The notes beneath the pieces are model-generated. The model ran no database searches. It was given only the letters and a program-made list of their open reading frames with translations, and had not been told where the DNA came from. This document shows positions 14,686 through 22,823 of a stretch of 35,006 nt of DNA, one piece after another. The DNA lies in IMG/VR virus record IMGVR_UViG_3300048597_000144, positions 1 through 35,006 of that record; one strand, given 5' to 3'. Positions within the stretch are counted from its first letter, which is position 1. Each line of letters opens with the position of its first letter. The DNA is from a virus. The position numbers and the translations under genes are program-made.

Positions 14686-15003
14686 TCAGTCCGTGGTCAG
14701 CGCGTGGACGACGGCGATGTTGCCACCGAGGTCTTCGGCTTCTGCCTCCAGGATGGTCGCACCGCCGATCGTGCAGCCTTCCAGCCGCCCGGCGAGCGCT
14801 GCCAGATCGTCCATCCGGCCCGGCGTCACCTGCAGGCGCACGCGGTGCAGCTGCGCCACGGCGCCCATCGATGCCCATTCGTCGATTTCATAGACGACGA
14901 GTTCGAGCCCGGCGGGCATCGTGCGCAGCAGCAGCTCTGCCAGGTCGGCGAACGGGCGGAACGCCGTGGCGGCAGCGGTTTCGGTCAGCAGCGTGTCAGT
15001 CAT
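14686..15003 (-). CDS. Small hypothetical protein in the head-tail completion cluster
   Basis: A 105-residue acidic protein with no recognised family. It contains a helical N-terminus ('FRPFADLAELLLRTMPAGLELVVYEIDEW' about 17-45), then strand-rich sequence with 'VRLQVTPGRMDDLAALAGRLEGCTIGGA'. The start at 15003 overlaps the DUF6456 gene stop by eight bases, and it ends three bases before the head closure gene. Position suggests a neck or completion protein, but a small regulatory partner of the DUF6456 protein is also possible. Confidence 0.6.
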   Translation of the reverse strand: MTDTLLTETAAATAFRPFADLAELLLRTMPAGLELVVYEIDEWASMGAVAQLHRVRLQVTPGRMDDLAALAGRLEGCTIGGATILEAEAEDLGGNIAVVHALTTD

Positions 15004-15505
15004 GGTCACCCTCCGGCAGTCGATAGAAATCCGCGAGCCGATCGAGCGCGATGCACAGCACCACCTTGCCAGACCGGTTCGGCCAGCCCAGCGCGCGTTC
15101 GACTTCGACAAGGCCCTCGCCATTGCAGACCGAGCGCCACAGCACATCGACGAGGCCGCGCCCTACGGCCTCGCAGGCGGCGTCGAACCGCGCCCTGGCG
15201 CTCATCTGCGTCTCGGTGGCGTGCATCGGCCGGGGCGCCCCCTTGGCCACCGTGCTGCCCGGCACCGCGTTCCAGTTCATGGTCACCTGCGGGCCGAGCG
15301 CCGCGCGGGTGTAATCATTCCGCAGCCGGTCACCCGCCTCGAACTGGCGCCAGCTGATCATGCCACGATTGGCCAGCCAGCCGAGCGGGCCTTCATCGGT
15401 GGCGACATCGACAAGCTGCATCCCGCCATCGAGTAAGCGGATGCGCGGCTGAATGCGGCCCCCCGGCCGCGCGGTTGCAATGGCTTTGGGTATGCGCTTG
15501 GGCAC
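14996..15505 (-). CDS. DUF6456-like protein, possible DNA-binding regulator
   Basis: A 169-residue protein matching the DUF6456 pattern: 'ISWRQFEAGDRLRNDYTRAALGPQVTMNW' (50-78), then 'RARFDAACEAVGRGLVDVLWRSVCNGEGLVEVERALGWPNRSGKVVLCIALDRLADFY' spread over 104-161. The family is common in alphaproteobacterial chromosomes and phages. The 'E..LGWP..SGK..L..AL..LA' segment looks like a helix-turn-helix, so DNA binding is likely but unproven. The start is GTG at 15505. It sits among head-tail genes, an unexpected place for a regulator. The basic, proline-rich N-terminus (1-25) could bind nucleic acid. Confidence 0.68.
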   Translation of the reverse strand: MPKRIPKAIATARPGGRIQPRIRLLDGGMQLVDVATDEGPLGWLANRGMISWRQFEAGDRLRNDYTRAALGPQVTMNWNAVPGSTVAKGAPRPMHATETQMSARARFDAACEAVGRGLVDVLWRSVCNGEGLVEVERALGWPNRSGKVVLCIALDRLADFYRLPEGDHD

Positions 15506-15516
15506 GCTTCCCGGCC

Positions 15517-15885
15517 TCAGACCGGGTCGCCGATCTCGACTGCCCAGCTGGCGATGCTGACCGTGCCGCCGCTGACGAGGGCCTGATCGGGGCAGGTGGT
15601 GACGTAGAGCAACCGGGTGCCTGCAACGTCGAGCAGCGACACGTGATTTCCCGTGCCATCGGCGAGCACGGCGAGGCCGCTTTTGGCCGCGATGGTAACT
15701 TTGCGCCCGCTCACGTCGCCGGCAGCAAGAGCGAAGTCGCCGCCCACCATGGCGCTTTCCACCAGCTTGCCGGCCTGTGCAGCGGCATAGCTGGCGGGCT
15801 GGCCGTTCGTCACCACCATCAGGGTGGCGGAGGCGACGACATTGAGCGAGCCGTCGATGACGGCGGTGCTGGCAAACTTGCCCAT
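15517..15885 (-). CDS. Virion-associated beta-strand protein, function unknown
   Basis: A 122-residue protein of repeated short strands: 'LVESAMVGGDFALAAGDVSGRKVTIAAKSGLAV', 'GTGNHVSLLDVAGTRLLYVTTCPDQALVSGG' and a terminal 'VEIGDP'. The block 'SGRKVT...GTGNHVSL.D....LLYVT' recurs in small structural proteins encoded near phage head-tail connectors. GAGGAG lies a few bases before the ATG at 15885, giving strong expected expression. A role as a minor capsid, decoration or fibre-adaptor protein fits the location, but no function can be named. Confidence 0.68.
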   Translation of the reverse strand: MGKFASTAVIDGSLNVVASATLMVVTNGQPASYAAAQAGKLVESAMVGGDFALAAGDVSGRKVTIAAKSGLAVLADGTGNHVSLLDVAGTRLLYVTTCPDQALVSGGTVSIASWAVEIGDPV

Positions 15886-15895
15886 TGGGAACTCC

Positions 15896-16201
15896 TCAGC
15901 GGTTTTCGACGCGGATGAGGAACGACCGTTCATCGGTCGTGCCGTTGCTCGCGGTGATGCGGTTGGTGATCTGGTAGATGTGCCCGACGACGCCGCCCGA
16001 AATGCGCAGAGTGGTCTTGCTGGCGTCGAACGTCTCGTTGCTCGCCACCAGCCCGCCGGCCTCGACGGGCGTGATGGTGAAGACCGATGCGGCAATGGTC
16101 AGCGGCGGCGTCGTCCGCGCCAGATAGCCATTGCCCCCGCCGAGCCAGTCGACGGCATAATCGAGGATCGCCGCCGGGTCCTTGACGTGGTTGTTACTCA
16201 T
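15896..16201 (-). CDS. Fibre-tail adaptor-like small structural protein
   Basis: A 101-residue protein with the pattern 'KDPAAILDYAVDWLGG' (7-22), 'IAASVFTITPVEAGGL' and 'LRISGGVVGHIYQITNRITASNGTTDERSFLIRVEN' (split at residue 83). This is the beta-sandwich family often annotated as phage fibre-tail adaptor protein. The N-terminal helix would dock to a partner and the sandwich packs on the virion surface. The start at 16201 overlaps the connector gene by eight bases. Confidence 0.72.
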   Translation of the reverse strand: MSNNHVKDPAAILDYAVDWLGGGNGYLARTTPPLTIAASVFTITPVEAGGLVASNETFDASKTTLRISGGVVGHIYQITNRITASNGTTDERSFLIRVENR

Positions 16202-16778
16202 ACAGCCGCGTCCTGCATTCATCGAGGAGCGCGTCGACCGCGAAGGGCAGCGGCGTCACAATGTTGCCGACGTTCACTGCCTCGCGGTTTTCATACCAGT
16301 GCGCGACGAGCAGCATGATCGCGAGCCTGGCGGACTCGGGAACATCGTTCCAACTGCTGCCATAGCCGGCCTGAAACGTGATCTTGATTGCGGCCATCTG
16401 CTCGCGGGTTTCAGGCCACAAGTTGCCGAAGGACGGGGCCAAGCGCGCTGGCGAGGCGGCTGCGTCCAGAAAATACATGGCGGGCGCCAGGACGGTCGAG
16501 ACACCGGCAGTGCTGATGTAGCGCACTTCGGTGATGCTGATAATCGGCGGGCGCCGCAGGATGATGGGGCCGCAGTCGGGCCAGGCATCAAGGGTTAGTT
16601 CCCAGCCCTGCGTAATCAGCGCAATGCCGAGCATGTTCTCAACCGTCCGGGTCGCCGCACCGATCAGCCCGCTGATGTGCAGCAGGTCATCCGGGTCGTT
16701 GCCGACGCGCAGGTGTTCGAGCACCGAGGTGGTCGGCACGGCCGGGCCGGCTGCGTCGACGGTGCGGCGGAGTTTCAT
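16194..16778 (-). CDS. Head-tail connector protein (HK97 gp6 / phiE125 gp8-like)
   Basis: A 194-residue protein of the head-tail connector family that forms the adaptor ring under the portal. Typical blocks are visible: 'LEHLRVGNDPDDLLHISGLIGAATRTVENMLG' (20-51), 'ITQGWELTLDAWPDCGPIILRRPPI' (55-79), 'VRYISTAGV', and the C-terminal 'VPESARLAIMLLVAHWYENREAV' (about 147-169), the helix common to this family. It is separated from the capsid gene by 70 bases that hold a strong hairpin. Confidence 0.86.
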   Translation of the reverse strand: MKLRRTVDAAGPAVPTTSVLEHLRVGNDPDDLLHISGLIGAATRTVENMLGIALITQGWELTLDAWPDCGPIILRRPPIISITEVRYISTAGVSTVLAPAMYFLDAAASPARLAPSFGNLWPETREQMAAIKITFQAGYGSSWNDVPESARLAIMLLVAHWYENREAVNVGNIVTPLPFAVDALLDECRTRLYE

Positions 16779-16804
16779 CCGTCAGTCCTCGCAGCCAGAG
16801 CAAA

Positions 16805-16832
16805 GAGGGCGGCGCCCATAGGCACCGCCCTC
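16805..16832 (-). terminator. Strong hairpin between capsid and connector genes (attenuator-like)
   Basis: Leftward transcription gives a 12-pair stem, GAGGGCGGTGCC with GGCGCCGCCCTC (one G-U pair), closed by the four-base loop TATG and followed by TTTGCTC. It directly follows the major capsid stop. The T tract is short, so it may be a partial terminator or an RNA-end stabiliser that makes capsid message more abundant than downstream genes. Confidence 0.7.
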
Positions 16833-16848
16833 CCTTCGTTCCGATCGA

Positions 16849-18222
16849 TCAGGCGACCGAGCAGCGCAGCAGCTTGATGGCCTGCGTGTTGCGCAGACGC
16901 CCGCCGACGCGCTTGCGGATGTAGAACTGGACGAAGCCCGGCAGGGTGATTTCGTCCCGCGTCATCCGCAGCCCGACACGATCGGCAATCAGGTAACCCT
17001 GATTGAAGTCGCCGAACGCCACCGAGAAGCTGTTCGCCGCGACCGCCGGCATATCCTCGGCTTCGGTCACACCATAGCCCATGAACGCTTCCGGTTGACC
17101 GGCGGCAAGCGACGGCTGCCACAGGTACTGCCCGGTCGTGTCCTTGTACTTGCGCATGGTGGCAAGCACCGACTTGGCAGCAACCCAGCGGGCGTTGGCG
17201 CGGTAGCGCGCACGCAGGGCATAGACCATGTCGACGAGGGGGTCAGGGTTGGCCGGCATCGCTGCCGCGACGAGCGACGGCACATACTGCAGGGTGCCGA
17301 AGGCGCGCGCCGGGTCGCCGGTGACCACCGGAGCCGGGCCGGCGAGGAAGCCGGTCGGGCGGTTGACACCGGTGCCGCTGACGAACGCCGCACCTTCACC
17401 GGCAGCGATGGCTTCCGCCGCGCTTTCGATCAGCCACGATTCGACGTTGAAGAACAGATCGTCGAGCGACTCCTCGGATGCGCGGGGCCGGGCCGATGCG
17501 GTGCCGAACGTCGGCGCAATCTCGGCCAGGTCGGGCGTGTTGGTCTGCGAACGGGCACCACCTTCACCCACCCACTCGAACGCGGCGCCGCCGACATCGA
17601 TGAGCTCCTTGTAGTCGGGCGTCCCGACCGTCACGACCCGAGCGATTTCGCGGATGGGCGAGATTTCCGCCACGAGCCGGTCGATCATCGTCGCAATCTG
17701 CTCGGGCAGTGCGAAACCGCCAGCCGAGCCGGTCGACGTGACCACCTGTGCAGCGCGGCGCTCCAGCTCGCCACCAGCGCGGGCGCGGGTTTCGAGGGCT
17801 TTCACCGCCTGGTGCACGCGCGCCTCGCGGGCCTGATCGCGCGGGGCACGAACCCAGTCGAGCCAGGCCGACTTATAGTCGGAGGCTTCCTGCGTCTCGG
17901 TTTCCTTGCGGTCACCGCTGCCGCCGGGACGATTGGCGCGCAGCTCGACGGCATCGAGCCGCTTCTTGATATCGCCGAGGCCGTCGAGTTCGGCGTCGAG
18001 CTTGGCGAGCTTCGCCTCGGTGACGGGGTCAGCCGAGCCGGTGGCCTTGATTTCCGCCAGGCGCTTGTCGTTGGTCGCCTTGTACTCCTCGAAGGTGGTG
18101 CCGATCTTGTCGATCGTCTCGGCCAGCTTGGTGAAGTCGGGCGCGTCGCGGGTTTCGTAGATCCCGCCAGCGGCGAGCAGCTTCGCGCGGAATGCGGCGA
18201 AGTCGTTGTTCTTGATGAACAT
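16849..18222 (-). CDS. HK97-family major capsid protein with N-terminal scaffold domain
   Basis: A 457-residue HK97-fold capsid protein. Residues 1 to about 155 are charged and helical with a likely coiled coil at 30-95, the delta domain that acts as built-in scaffold and is removed by the prohead protease. The mature fold probably begins near 'AQVVTSTGSAGGFALPEQI' (158-176), with 'SPIREIARVV' (N-arm/E-loop region), 'DDLFFNVESWLIESAAEAIAAGEGAAFVSGTG' (spine helix area) and a C-terminal 'FVQFYIRKRVGGRLRNTQAIKLL' strand. It follows the protease gene by 11 bases and is followed by a strong hairpin, fitting high expression. Confidence 0.93.
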   Translation of the reverse strand: MFIKNNDFAAFRAKLLAAGGIYETRDAPDFTKLAETIDKIGTTFEEYKATNDKRLAEIKATGSADPVTEAKLAKLDAELDGLGDIKKRLDAVELRANRPGGSGDRKETETQEASDYKSAWLDWVRAPRDQAREARVHQAVKALETRARAGGELERRAAQVVTSTGSAGGFALPEQIATMIDRLVAEISPIREIARVVTVGTPDYKELIDVGGAAFEWVGEGGARSQTNTPDLAEIAPTFGTASARPRASEESLDDLFFNVESWLIESAAEAIAAGEGAAFVSGTGVNRPTGFLAGPAPVVTGDPARAFGTLQYVPSLVAAAMPANPDPLVDMVYALRARYRANARWVAAKSVLATMRKYKDTTGQYLWQPSLAAGQPEAFMGYGVTEAEDMPAVAANSFSVAFGDFNQGYLIADRVGLRMTRDEITLPGFVQFYIRKRVGGRLRNTQAIKLLRCSVA

Positions 18223-18233
18223 GGGGAGTCCTT

Positions 18234-18929
18234 CTAGCTGAGGGATGAAAGCAGCCGTTCGGCTGCCTTGGAGGCTTGTGCGACTGCTTCCCGAGCGTCC
18301 CGCTCCGCGGCTGCAATGCGCTTGACCGTGGCAATCGCCGCCACGGCAGTTTGCTGGGGAACGCCTGCCTCCCGCAGTTTCCGTTCCACCTCGCGAATGG
18401 TGTTGATGCCTTCGAAATCAGCAGCCTTGACGCCGGTAACGCGGGCCAGGGTGTTGGCGGGGAAGGTCACCAGCGAGACTTCCCAAAGGTCGATTTCGCT
18501 GAGGATGCGGATGTCCGACCCTTTGTCGTACAGCCACTGCTTGCCCTTGAAGCCGATCGACAACCCATTGAGGGCGCCCATCTTCATCAGCGAATGGGCT
18601 TCCTTGCCGCGCACGGTATCGAGAGCCAGCCGGCCCTTGACGAACAGCCCCTTCGGGTCCTCGCGCATCTCGGTCCATACGCCGATCGGCGCGGCAGTAT
18701 CGTGCTGCCAGAGCATCGCCGGGTTGGTGCCGGCTGCCTTGTGCGCTGCGAGGGACACCGCGAAAGCGCCGGGGATGATGACATCGTCATAGGCGTCGCT
18801 GTTACCGAACACCGAGCCATAGCCTTCGACGGTGCCATCGTCGTTCATTGCCCGCAGTTCGAACTTGCAGGCGTGACGCCCGTTGCTCGGGGCCGAGCGC
18901 CGCTCCAGATCAGGCACCGGATTCGTCAT
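18234..18929 (-). CDS. Prohead maturation protease, HK97 family (U35)
   Basis: A 231-residue serine protease that cleaves the capsid delta domain during head maturation. 'EGYGSVFGNSDAYDDVIIPGAF' (35-56) and 'LWQHD' with His76 are the conserved catalytic region; 'NGLSIGF' holds Ser124. 'DLWEVSLVTFPANTLARV' (about 148-165) is the third family block. The C-terminal third is helical and rich in Ala and Arg and may be the scaffold-binding part. It overlaps the portal gene by 20 bases. Confidence 0.92.
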   Translation of the reverse strand: MTNPVPDLERRSAPSNGRHACKFELRAMNDDGTVEGYGSVFGNSDAYDDVIIPGAFAVSLAAHKAAGTNPAMLWQHDTAAPIGVWTEMREDPKGLFVKGRLALDTVRGKEAHSLMKMGALNGLSIGFKGKQWLYDKGSDIRILSEIDLWEVSLVTFPANTLARVTGVKAADFEGINTIREVERKLREAGVPQQTAVAAIATVKRIAAAERDAREAVAQASKAAERLLSSLS

Positions 18930-20127
18930 CGGTCATGTCTCCCTTCGGGCCGGCGCCCGTCATGTTCATCGGCGTCAGAGGTTCGTCGAGCCCGTCGAGA
19001 GGGTCCTTGCCTTCCTCGTCACGCAGCTCATTGCGGGTGTAGATGCCCATCTCGGCCATGGTGCGCGCCCATGCGGCGCGGTCCTTCATCGAACCGCTGA
19101 CGAGATACCGCGTGTCGAATTCGGCAAAGAGCGGCCCGCGGCCGTCGAGAACGAACTCGTCCAGCCGCTGAATCCACGTCTGATGCCAGGGGCCGAGCGT
19201 GTGCTTGAGGTGCGCGGCGAAGAATGCTTCCGACGAAGCGAAGGTCGCGGTCTTGTCCGAATGGCCGATCATGATCGGGAAAACATCGAAGGCCCGGCAG
19301 ACCTCCTCGACCTGAAACCGACGCAGTTCCATGTGCTGCGAGTCCACCCCCGTCATCGCCAGCGGGGTGTATCTCATGCCGTGGTCGAGGATGGCCGTGC
19401 CGTTGCGGTTCGAGACCTGCCAAGCGCGCCAGGCGTCGCGCAGTCGTTCGAGCTTTTCCGGGTTGAGCTGCTGCTCGGTCGACAGCAGCCCCGATGGGCG
19501 CCCGCCGTTTTCATGCAGCGTGGCCTGCGTCCGCTCCGATGCGATGGACAGCCCGACCGCCGAGGCCGCGATGCCAACCGCGTTGATGCCCTTGATCGCA
19601 TCCCACTGCCAGTTCGGCAGATGCAGCACGTCCTTGGGGCCGAACACCCCCACCAGCCCATATTCGTCGGCCACCCGGTACTGCACATCGTAGCGGGAGA
19701 CCCGATCGATGGTGAAGTTTCCCGGCTTGACCGGAATTAGCTCCAGCACGCGATTGCCAGCCATGACCTTGACCGCCAGCGCGTTGCCGGTCAGCGCGGC
19801 GTGCATCGTCATCGTCCGCCGAAACTCGATGCTCGTCTGCCACTCGTTCGGCCGGCGATTGAGCAGCCGATACTCGGGAGCGTCGGTTGCCAGTTGCCGG
19901 CGCCCATCCGGCAGCTCGCGGTAGATGTGCAGGGCGGGCGTTGCGCAGCCATTGGCGATGGCCTTCACGCACGCCCACACAGCCGAAACCTGCATGGCCG
20001 ATTCGACCGAGACCGAGACGCCGGCAACCTGATTGCCATAGATGCCGTCCAGCCTGGCCATCACCTCCTCGAAACCGCGGGGCACTGGCGGCGCCGATCG
20101 GCGGGAAAGGAAATCGAGCCAGCCCAT
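18910..20127 (-). CDS. Portal protein, HK97 family
   Basis: A 405-residue portal protein that forms the 12-fold DNA channel at one capsid vertex and docks the terminase. Family features are 'SVSVESAMQVSAVWACVKAIANGCATPALHIYR' (38-70), 'YRLLNRRPNEWQTSIEFRRTMTMHAALTGNALA' (86-118), the wing strand 'DVLHLPNWQWDAIKGIN', and 'GRPSGLLSTEQQLNPEKLERLRDAW' before the crown. The usual HK97 size is about 420 residues, so it is full length. Ten bases separate it from the large terminase gene. Confidence 0.93.
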   Translation of the reverse strand: MGWLDFLSRRSAPPVPRGFEEVMARLDGIYGNQVAGVSVSVESAMQVSAVWACVKAIANGCATPALHIYRELPDGRRQLATDAPEYRLLNRRPNEWQTSIEFRRTMTMHAALTGNALAVKVMAGNRVLELIPVKPGNFTIDRVSRYDVQYRVADEYGLVGVFGPKDVLHLPNWQWDAIKGINAVGIAASAVGLSIASERTQATLHENGGRPSGLLSTEQQLNPEKLERLRDAWRAWQVSNRNGTAILDHGMRYTPLAMTGVDSQHMELRRFQVEEVCRAFDVFPIMIGHSDKTATFASSEAFFAAHLKHTLGPWHQTWIQRLDEFVLDGRGPLFAEFDTRYLVSGSMKDRAAWARTMAEMGIYTRNELRDEEGKDPLDGLDEPLTPMNMTGAGPKGDMTDDESGA

Positions 20128-20136
20128 CAGTCGGCG

Positions 20137-21777
20137 TCACGCGAAGGCAAATCCAACATCGCCGGTCTCTCCCACCTTCGCTCGTGCGGACATTCCGATG
20201 GCCATCACCAGCGTCACGATGCCGTCGATCTTGTCATTCGACCGGCGCTTGTCCGGTTTGCGGTTGCCCGCCTCGTCCTTCTGGACCACGCAGTTCGACG
20301 CCTGCCAGCGCATCACCGGGTTGCCCCCATGTTGCAGCTTGGCCTCCAGCAGCTCGGTCTCGAACGCATCCCAGGCCGGCGCCATGTCCTTGAAGCCCTG
20401 GCCGTGCTCGACGAGCGGGATGTCCGTCACGCCCTCGTCTTCGAGCTTCTTTTTTAGGTCCTCGATCCGCCAGCGGTCATAGCCGATCTCGCGGACATCG
20501 AACCGGCCGCAGACCTCGACGAGCTTGCGGATGATGGCGGTATCGTCGCGCGCCCGGCCCGGCGTGGCGATGATGTTGCCGTCCTTCACCCACACGTCGT
20601 AGGGGACGCGGTCCTTCTCGACCCGCTCCCGGATGCGGACCTTGGGCACCCACTGCCATGTCCACGACGCATGAACGTCGGGCCAGAACAGCGTGAAGGC
20701 CGTCAGATCGCTGACCGAGCCCAGATCGAGCGCCCCGTAACAGGGCAGTCCGATCAGGTCATCAAGCTCCACCAGCCCGTTGCAGGCATCCCAATCGTTC
20801 GAGGCAATGGCCCGCTCGACCGCATCCACCCGCTGATTGAGGTAGAGGTTGCGGAATGCACTCTCGAAACTCGGCAGCCGGGTGGCCCTGAGCGCCAGCG
20901 TACGCAGATCGGTCGCGTCGCGGAACGTGCCCAGCGCCGGATTCGACGCTGCCCATGCCGCCTCGTCGAGCAGATCGCACCCCTCGGGAGAGGCATAGAC
21001 CTTGCCGACGAACGTCGGGTCATCGACGATGCCGGCCGCAACCTGCTCGCCATAGTCGACCAATTCCGACATCGGATGATCGGCCTTGGGCGATTGCGTC
21101 GAGATGACGATGCCGAGCGGCTCGGCGCGGCCTCCCTGGCTCGTCTGCAGCGTGTCGAAAAGCTCGCGCTTCGCCGACTGCGCCAGCTCGTCGTAAATCC
21201 ACAGCGACGGCGACATGCCGTGCTTGGTCTTGGCGTCGGAGCTGAGCGCCTCATAGGTCGAACCGCGACCCTTGCCACCCGGCGGATTGCCGGTGACCTC
21301 GATGGTTTTCTTGAACGACTGGACGTTCGTGATCGCTGCCAGCCATGGCACCGCGTCGATGATGGCCACCAGCTCGTCGAACACGAGGCCGGCTTGGTCC
21401 TTGTCGTTCGCCGCGCTGGCAATCTCGCCGCGGTCCTCGGCCTCCGGTCCCACCAGATGCGCCATGACGATGCCGACGATTAGCCCCGTCTTGCCGTTCT
21501 TGCGGGCAATCGAAAGCAGCGCCTGGCGCACCGCCCGCCGGCCATCGGCCGTGACGGGGTCGTAAATCTCGCGCAGCCACTCTTTTTGAAAGGCGAGCAG
21601 CCGATAATTCGTGCCTGAGAGGATGCCCTTGGTGATGGGCAGCGTCTCGATGAAGGCGATGACCCGGCCAGATCGCGACAGCAGCGGGTTGAGCCAGGGC
21701 GTCTCGGGTGGTCCCGCCGCCTCAGCCTCCGCTACAATCTTCGCCTGCGGCCTGGCACCGGGGCCTCTGCGGCCCAC
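20137..21777 (-). CDS. Large terminase subunit (ATPase and nuclease)
   Basis: A 546-residue DNA packaging motor of the HK97-like, cos-cutting type. The N-terminal ATPase has a Walker A-like 'ARKNGKT' (91-97) and a Walker B 'SLWIYDEL' (191-198) with the catalytic Glu. The C-terminal RNase H-like nuclease begins at 'GALDLGSVSDLTAF' (348-361) with D351 and D358, and continues to 'NDKIDGIVTLVMAIG' near the end, which would supply the last metal-binding Asp. The start is a GTG at 21777, three bases after the HNH gene; the following 'GRRGPGARP' is the usual N-terminus of the family. No small terminase gene is recognised between it and the early operon. Confidence 0.94.
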   Translation of the reverse strand: MGRRGPGARPQAKIVAEAEAAGPPETPWLNPLLSRSGRVIAFIETLPITKGILSGTNYRLLAFQKEWLREIYDPVTADGRRAVRQALLSIARKNGKTGLIVGIVMAHLVGPEAEDRGEIASAANDKDQAGLVFDELVAIIDAVPWLAAITNVQSFKKTIEVTGNPPGGKGRGSTYEALSSDAKTKHGMSPSLWIYDELAQSAKRELFDTLQTSQGGRAEPLGIVISTQSPKADHPMSELVDYGEQVAAGIVDDPTFVGKVYASPEGCDLLDEAAWAASNPALGTFRDATDLRTLALRATRLPSFESAFRNLYLNQRVDAVERAIASNDWDACNGLVELDDLIGLPCYGALDLGSVSDLTAFTLFWPDVHASWTWQWVPKVRIRERVEKDRVPYDVWVKDGNIIATPGRARDDTAIIRKLVEVCGRFDVREIGYDRWRIEDLKKKLEDEGVTDIPLVEHGQGFKDMAPAWDAFETELLEAKLQHGGNPVMRWQASNCVVQKDEAGNRKPDKRRSNDKIDGIVTLVMAIGMSARAKVGETGDVGFAFA

Positions 21778-21780
21778 CGA

Positions 21781-22092
21781 TCAGCCCTTTGCCCAAGGGT
21801 GGGCAGGGTCCAGCGGCGAGCCATCCGGGTTGCACCCCTTGCGAGGCCGGGTCGTTCGCGCCGCGCCGGCCTCGGAACCGCGCGCCGTCTTGGCGCCATG
21901 GCACGGCGAGCAGCAGCTGCGCAGATTGGCCAGGTCGAACGGTGCCCCGCCATCGGCAATCGCGGTCGCATGGTCGACGGTATCGGCCGCGGTCAATCGC
22001 CCGCCGGGGCAGTATTCGCAGAGCGGGTTCGCCCGCAATTTCAGCCGCCGAAGTCGCTGCCACCGCTGCGTGTTGTAGGGCCAGGCAGCCAT
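21781..22092 (-). CDS. HNH endonuclease adjacent to terminase
   Basis: A 103-residue HNH nuclease. The zinc-binding and catalytic core is visible as 'LCEYC' (24-28), 'DTVDHATAIADGG' (37-49, with the HNH-type histidine in 'VDH'), 'LANLRSCCSPCHGAK' (54-68) and a basic tail. In HK97-like phages such HNH proteins next to TerL are needed for cos cleavage during packaging, and that role is likely here. Its ATG at 22092 follows GAGGGGG about six bases upstream. It is the first gene of the late operon. Confidence 0.9.
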   Translation of the reverse strand: MAAWPYNTQRWQRLRRLKLRANPLCEYCPGGRLTAADTVDHATAIADGGAPFDLANLRSCCSPCHGAKTARGSEAGAARTTRPRKGCNPDGSPLDPAHPWAKG

Positions 22093-22295
22093 GCCAACCC
22101 CCTCGCCGATTCGGGCCAGATCAAAACTAACTCTTTGCGGTGAGGGGGCGGCGGTCTTCAAAGGCGAAGCCGTGGGGTTTTGACCCTCCCCCCACCCCCT
22201 GCGCAGACACAAAAAAAGCCCGCGAGGGCTACCTCCGGGCGCAACTGCTGAGTTGACCGGGCCACTACCTCCCAACGCGTCCCGCGTCAAGCCCA
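22093..22295. other. Early/late intergenic region, likely late promoter and cos
   Basis: About 200 bases without a gene. They hold the terminator of the left early operon (22211-22230), then a C/G-homopolymer-rich stretch (22184-22199) and an AT-richer patch near 22125-22135 ahead of the HNH gene. Position between the early operon end and the HNH/terminase genes makes this the best place for the late promoter and the cohesive-end site. Neither can be pinpointed from sequence alone. Confidence 0.45.
22211..22230 (-). terminator. Rho-independent terminator of the left early operon
   Basis: On the minus strand AGCCC-TCGC-GGGCT forms a five-pair GC-rich stem followed directly by TTTTTTT (22217-22211, the first T shared with the stem). 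It lies about 65 bases after the last early gene (stop at 22296), so it separates the left early operon from the late operon. Read-through by an antiterminator could connect the two. Confidence 0.85.
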
Positions 22296-22823
22296 TCACG
22301 CGACGTTCATCCGCGCTTTGCCGTAGACCTGATCGAGCACCACCGTCACCGCATCGGCAGCCGCCTCCAGGTGGCGCACGAGCCGCGCTCGGGTCACCGT
22401 CGCCCGACCACCGATGTCCTCGACGCACGCCGTCAGCGTCCACCCATCCACCACGATCATGGCCACCGTCCGCTGGCAATGCTGCGGAACTGCATCGTGC
22501 AGCCGATCGAACCACGCCGCTGCCCTGATGCGAGCGCTCAGTGCCCCGGTGATGTCGCCACCACGCGGTGTCTGATCGAGCGCGCATCGATAGCCCATGT
22601 CCCGGCCCACCGCTTCCCACGCATCGCGGTACAGCCGCAGCGACGCCAGCCTGGCATCGGTCAGCCGGGTGCGGCGCAGCTCGTCGAGGTTGTCCTTGCG
22701 GCGGATGACGGTGGCCGTGCCAAGCTGCGACCGCTCGCACCCTGCCGGCAGCTCGATCAGCCCGCGTGCTGGCCCATGCCGCCCCTTGACCCGCATCCGC
22801 TGGCGTGGCCGACGCTTGCTCAT
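22296..22823 (-). CDS. Unknown helical protein, candidate late regulator
   Basis: A 175-residue protein, last in the left early operon and just upstream of the HNH/terminase genes. The N-terminus (1-25) is very basic and arginine-rich. Residues 65-170 are helical, with 'LRLYRDAWEAVGRDMGYRC', 'IRAAAWFDRLHDAVPQHCQRTVAMIVVDGWTLTACVEDIGG' (split at about residue 125) and a terminal 'LVRHLEAAADAVTVVLDQVYG'. The order of a basic start, a helical middle, then 'vdG.tl..~E.iG' and a final helix recalls the DUF6456 protein at 14996-15505, but this is a weak resemblance. The slot at the early/late border is where Q-like antiterminators or small terminase subunits usually lie; either could apply. ATGA coupling to the preceding gene fixes the start. 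Confidence 0.6.
   Translation of the reverse strand: MSKRRPRQRMRVKGRHGPARGLIELPAGCERSQLGTATVIRRKDNLDELRRTRLTDARLASLRLYRDAWEAVGRDMGYRCALDQTPRGGDITGALSARIRAAAWFDRLHDAVPQHCQRTVAMIVVDGWTLTACVEDIGGRATVTRARLVRHLEAAADAVTVVLDQVYGKARMNVA

Noticed and set aside
22184-22199. G-quadruplex on the minus strand from the GGGGG-T-GGGGGG-A-GGG run
   Set aside because: Only three separate G-runs are present; a fourth would need runs with no loop between them. It is too weak to call.
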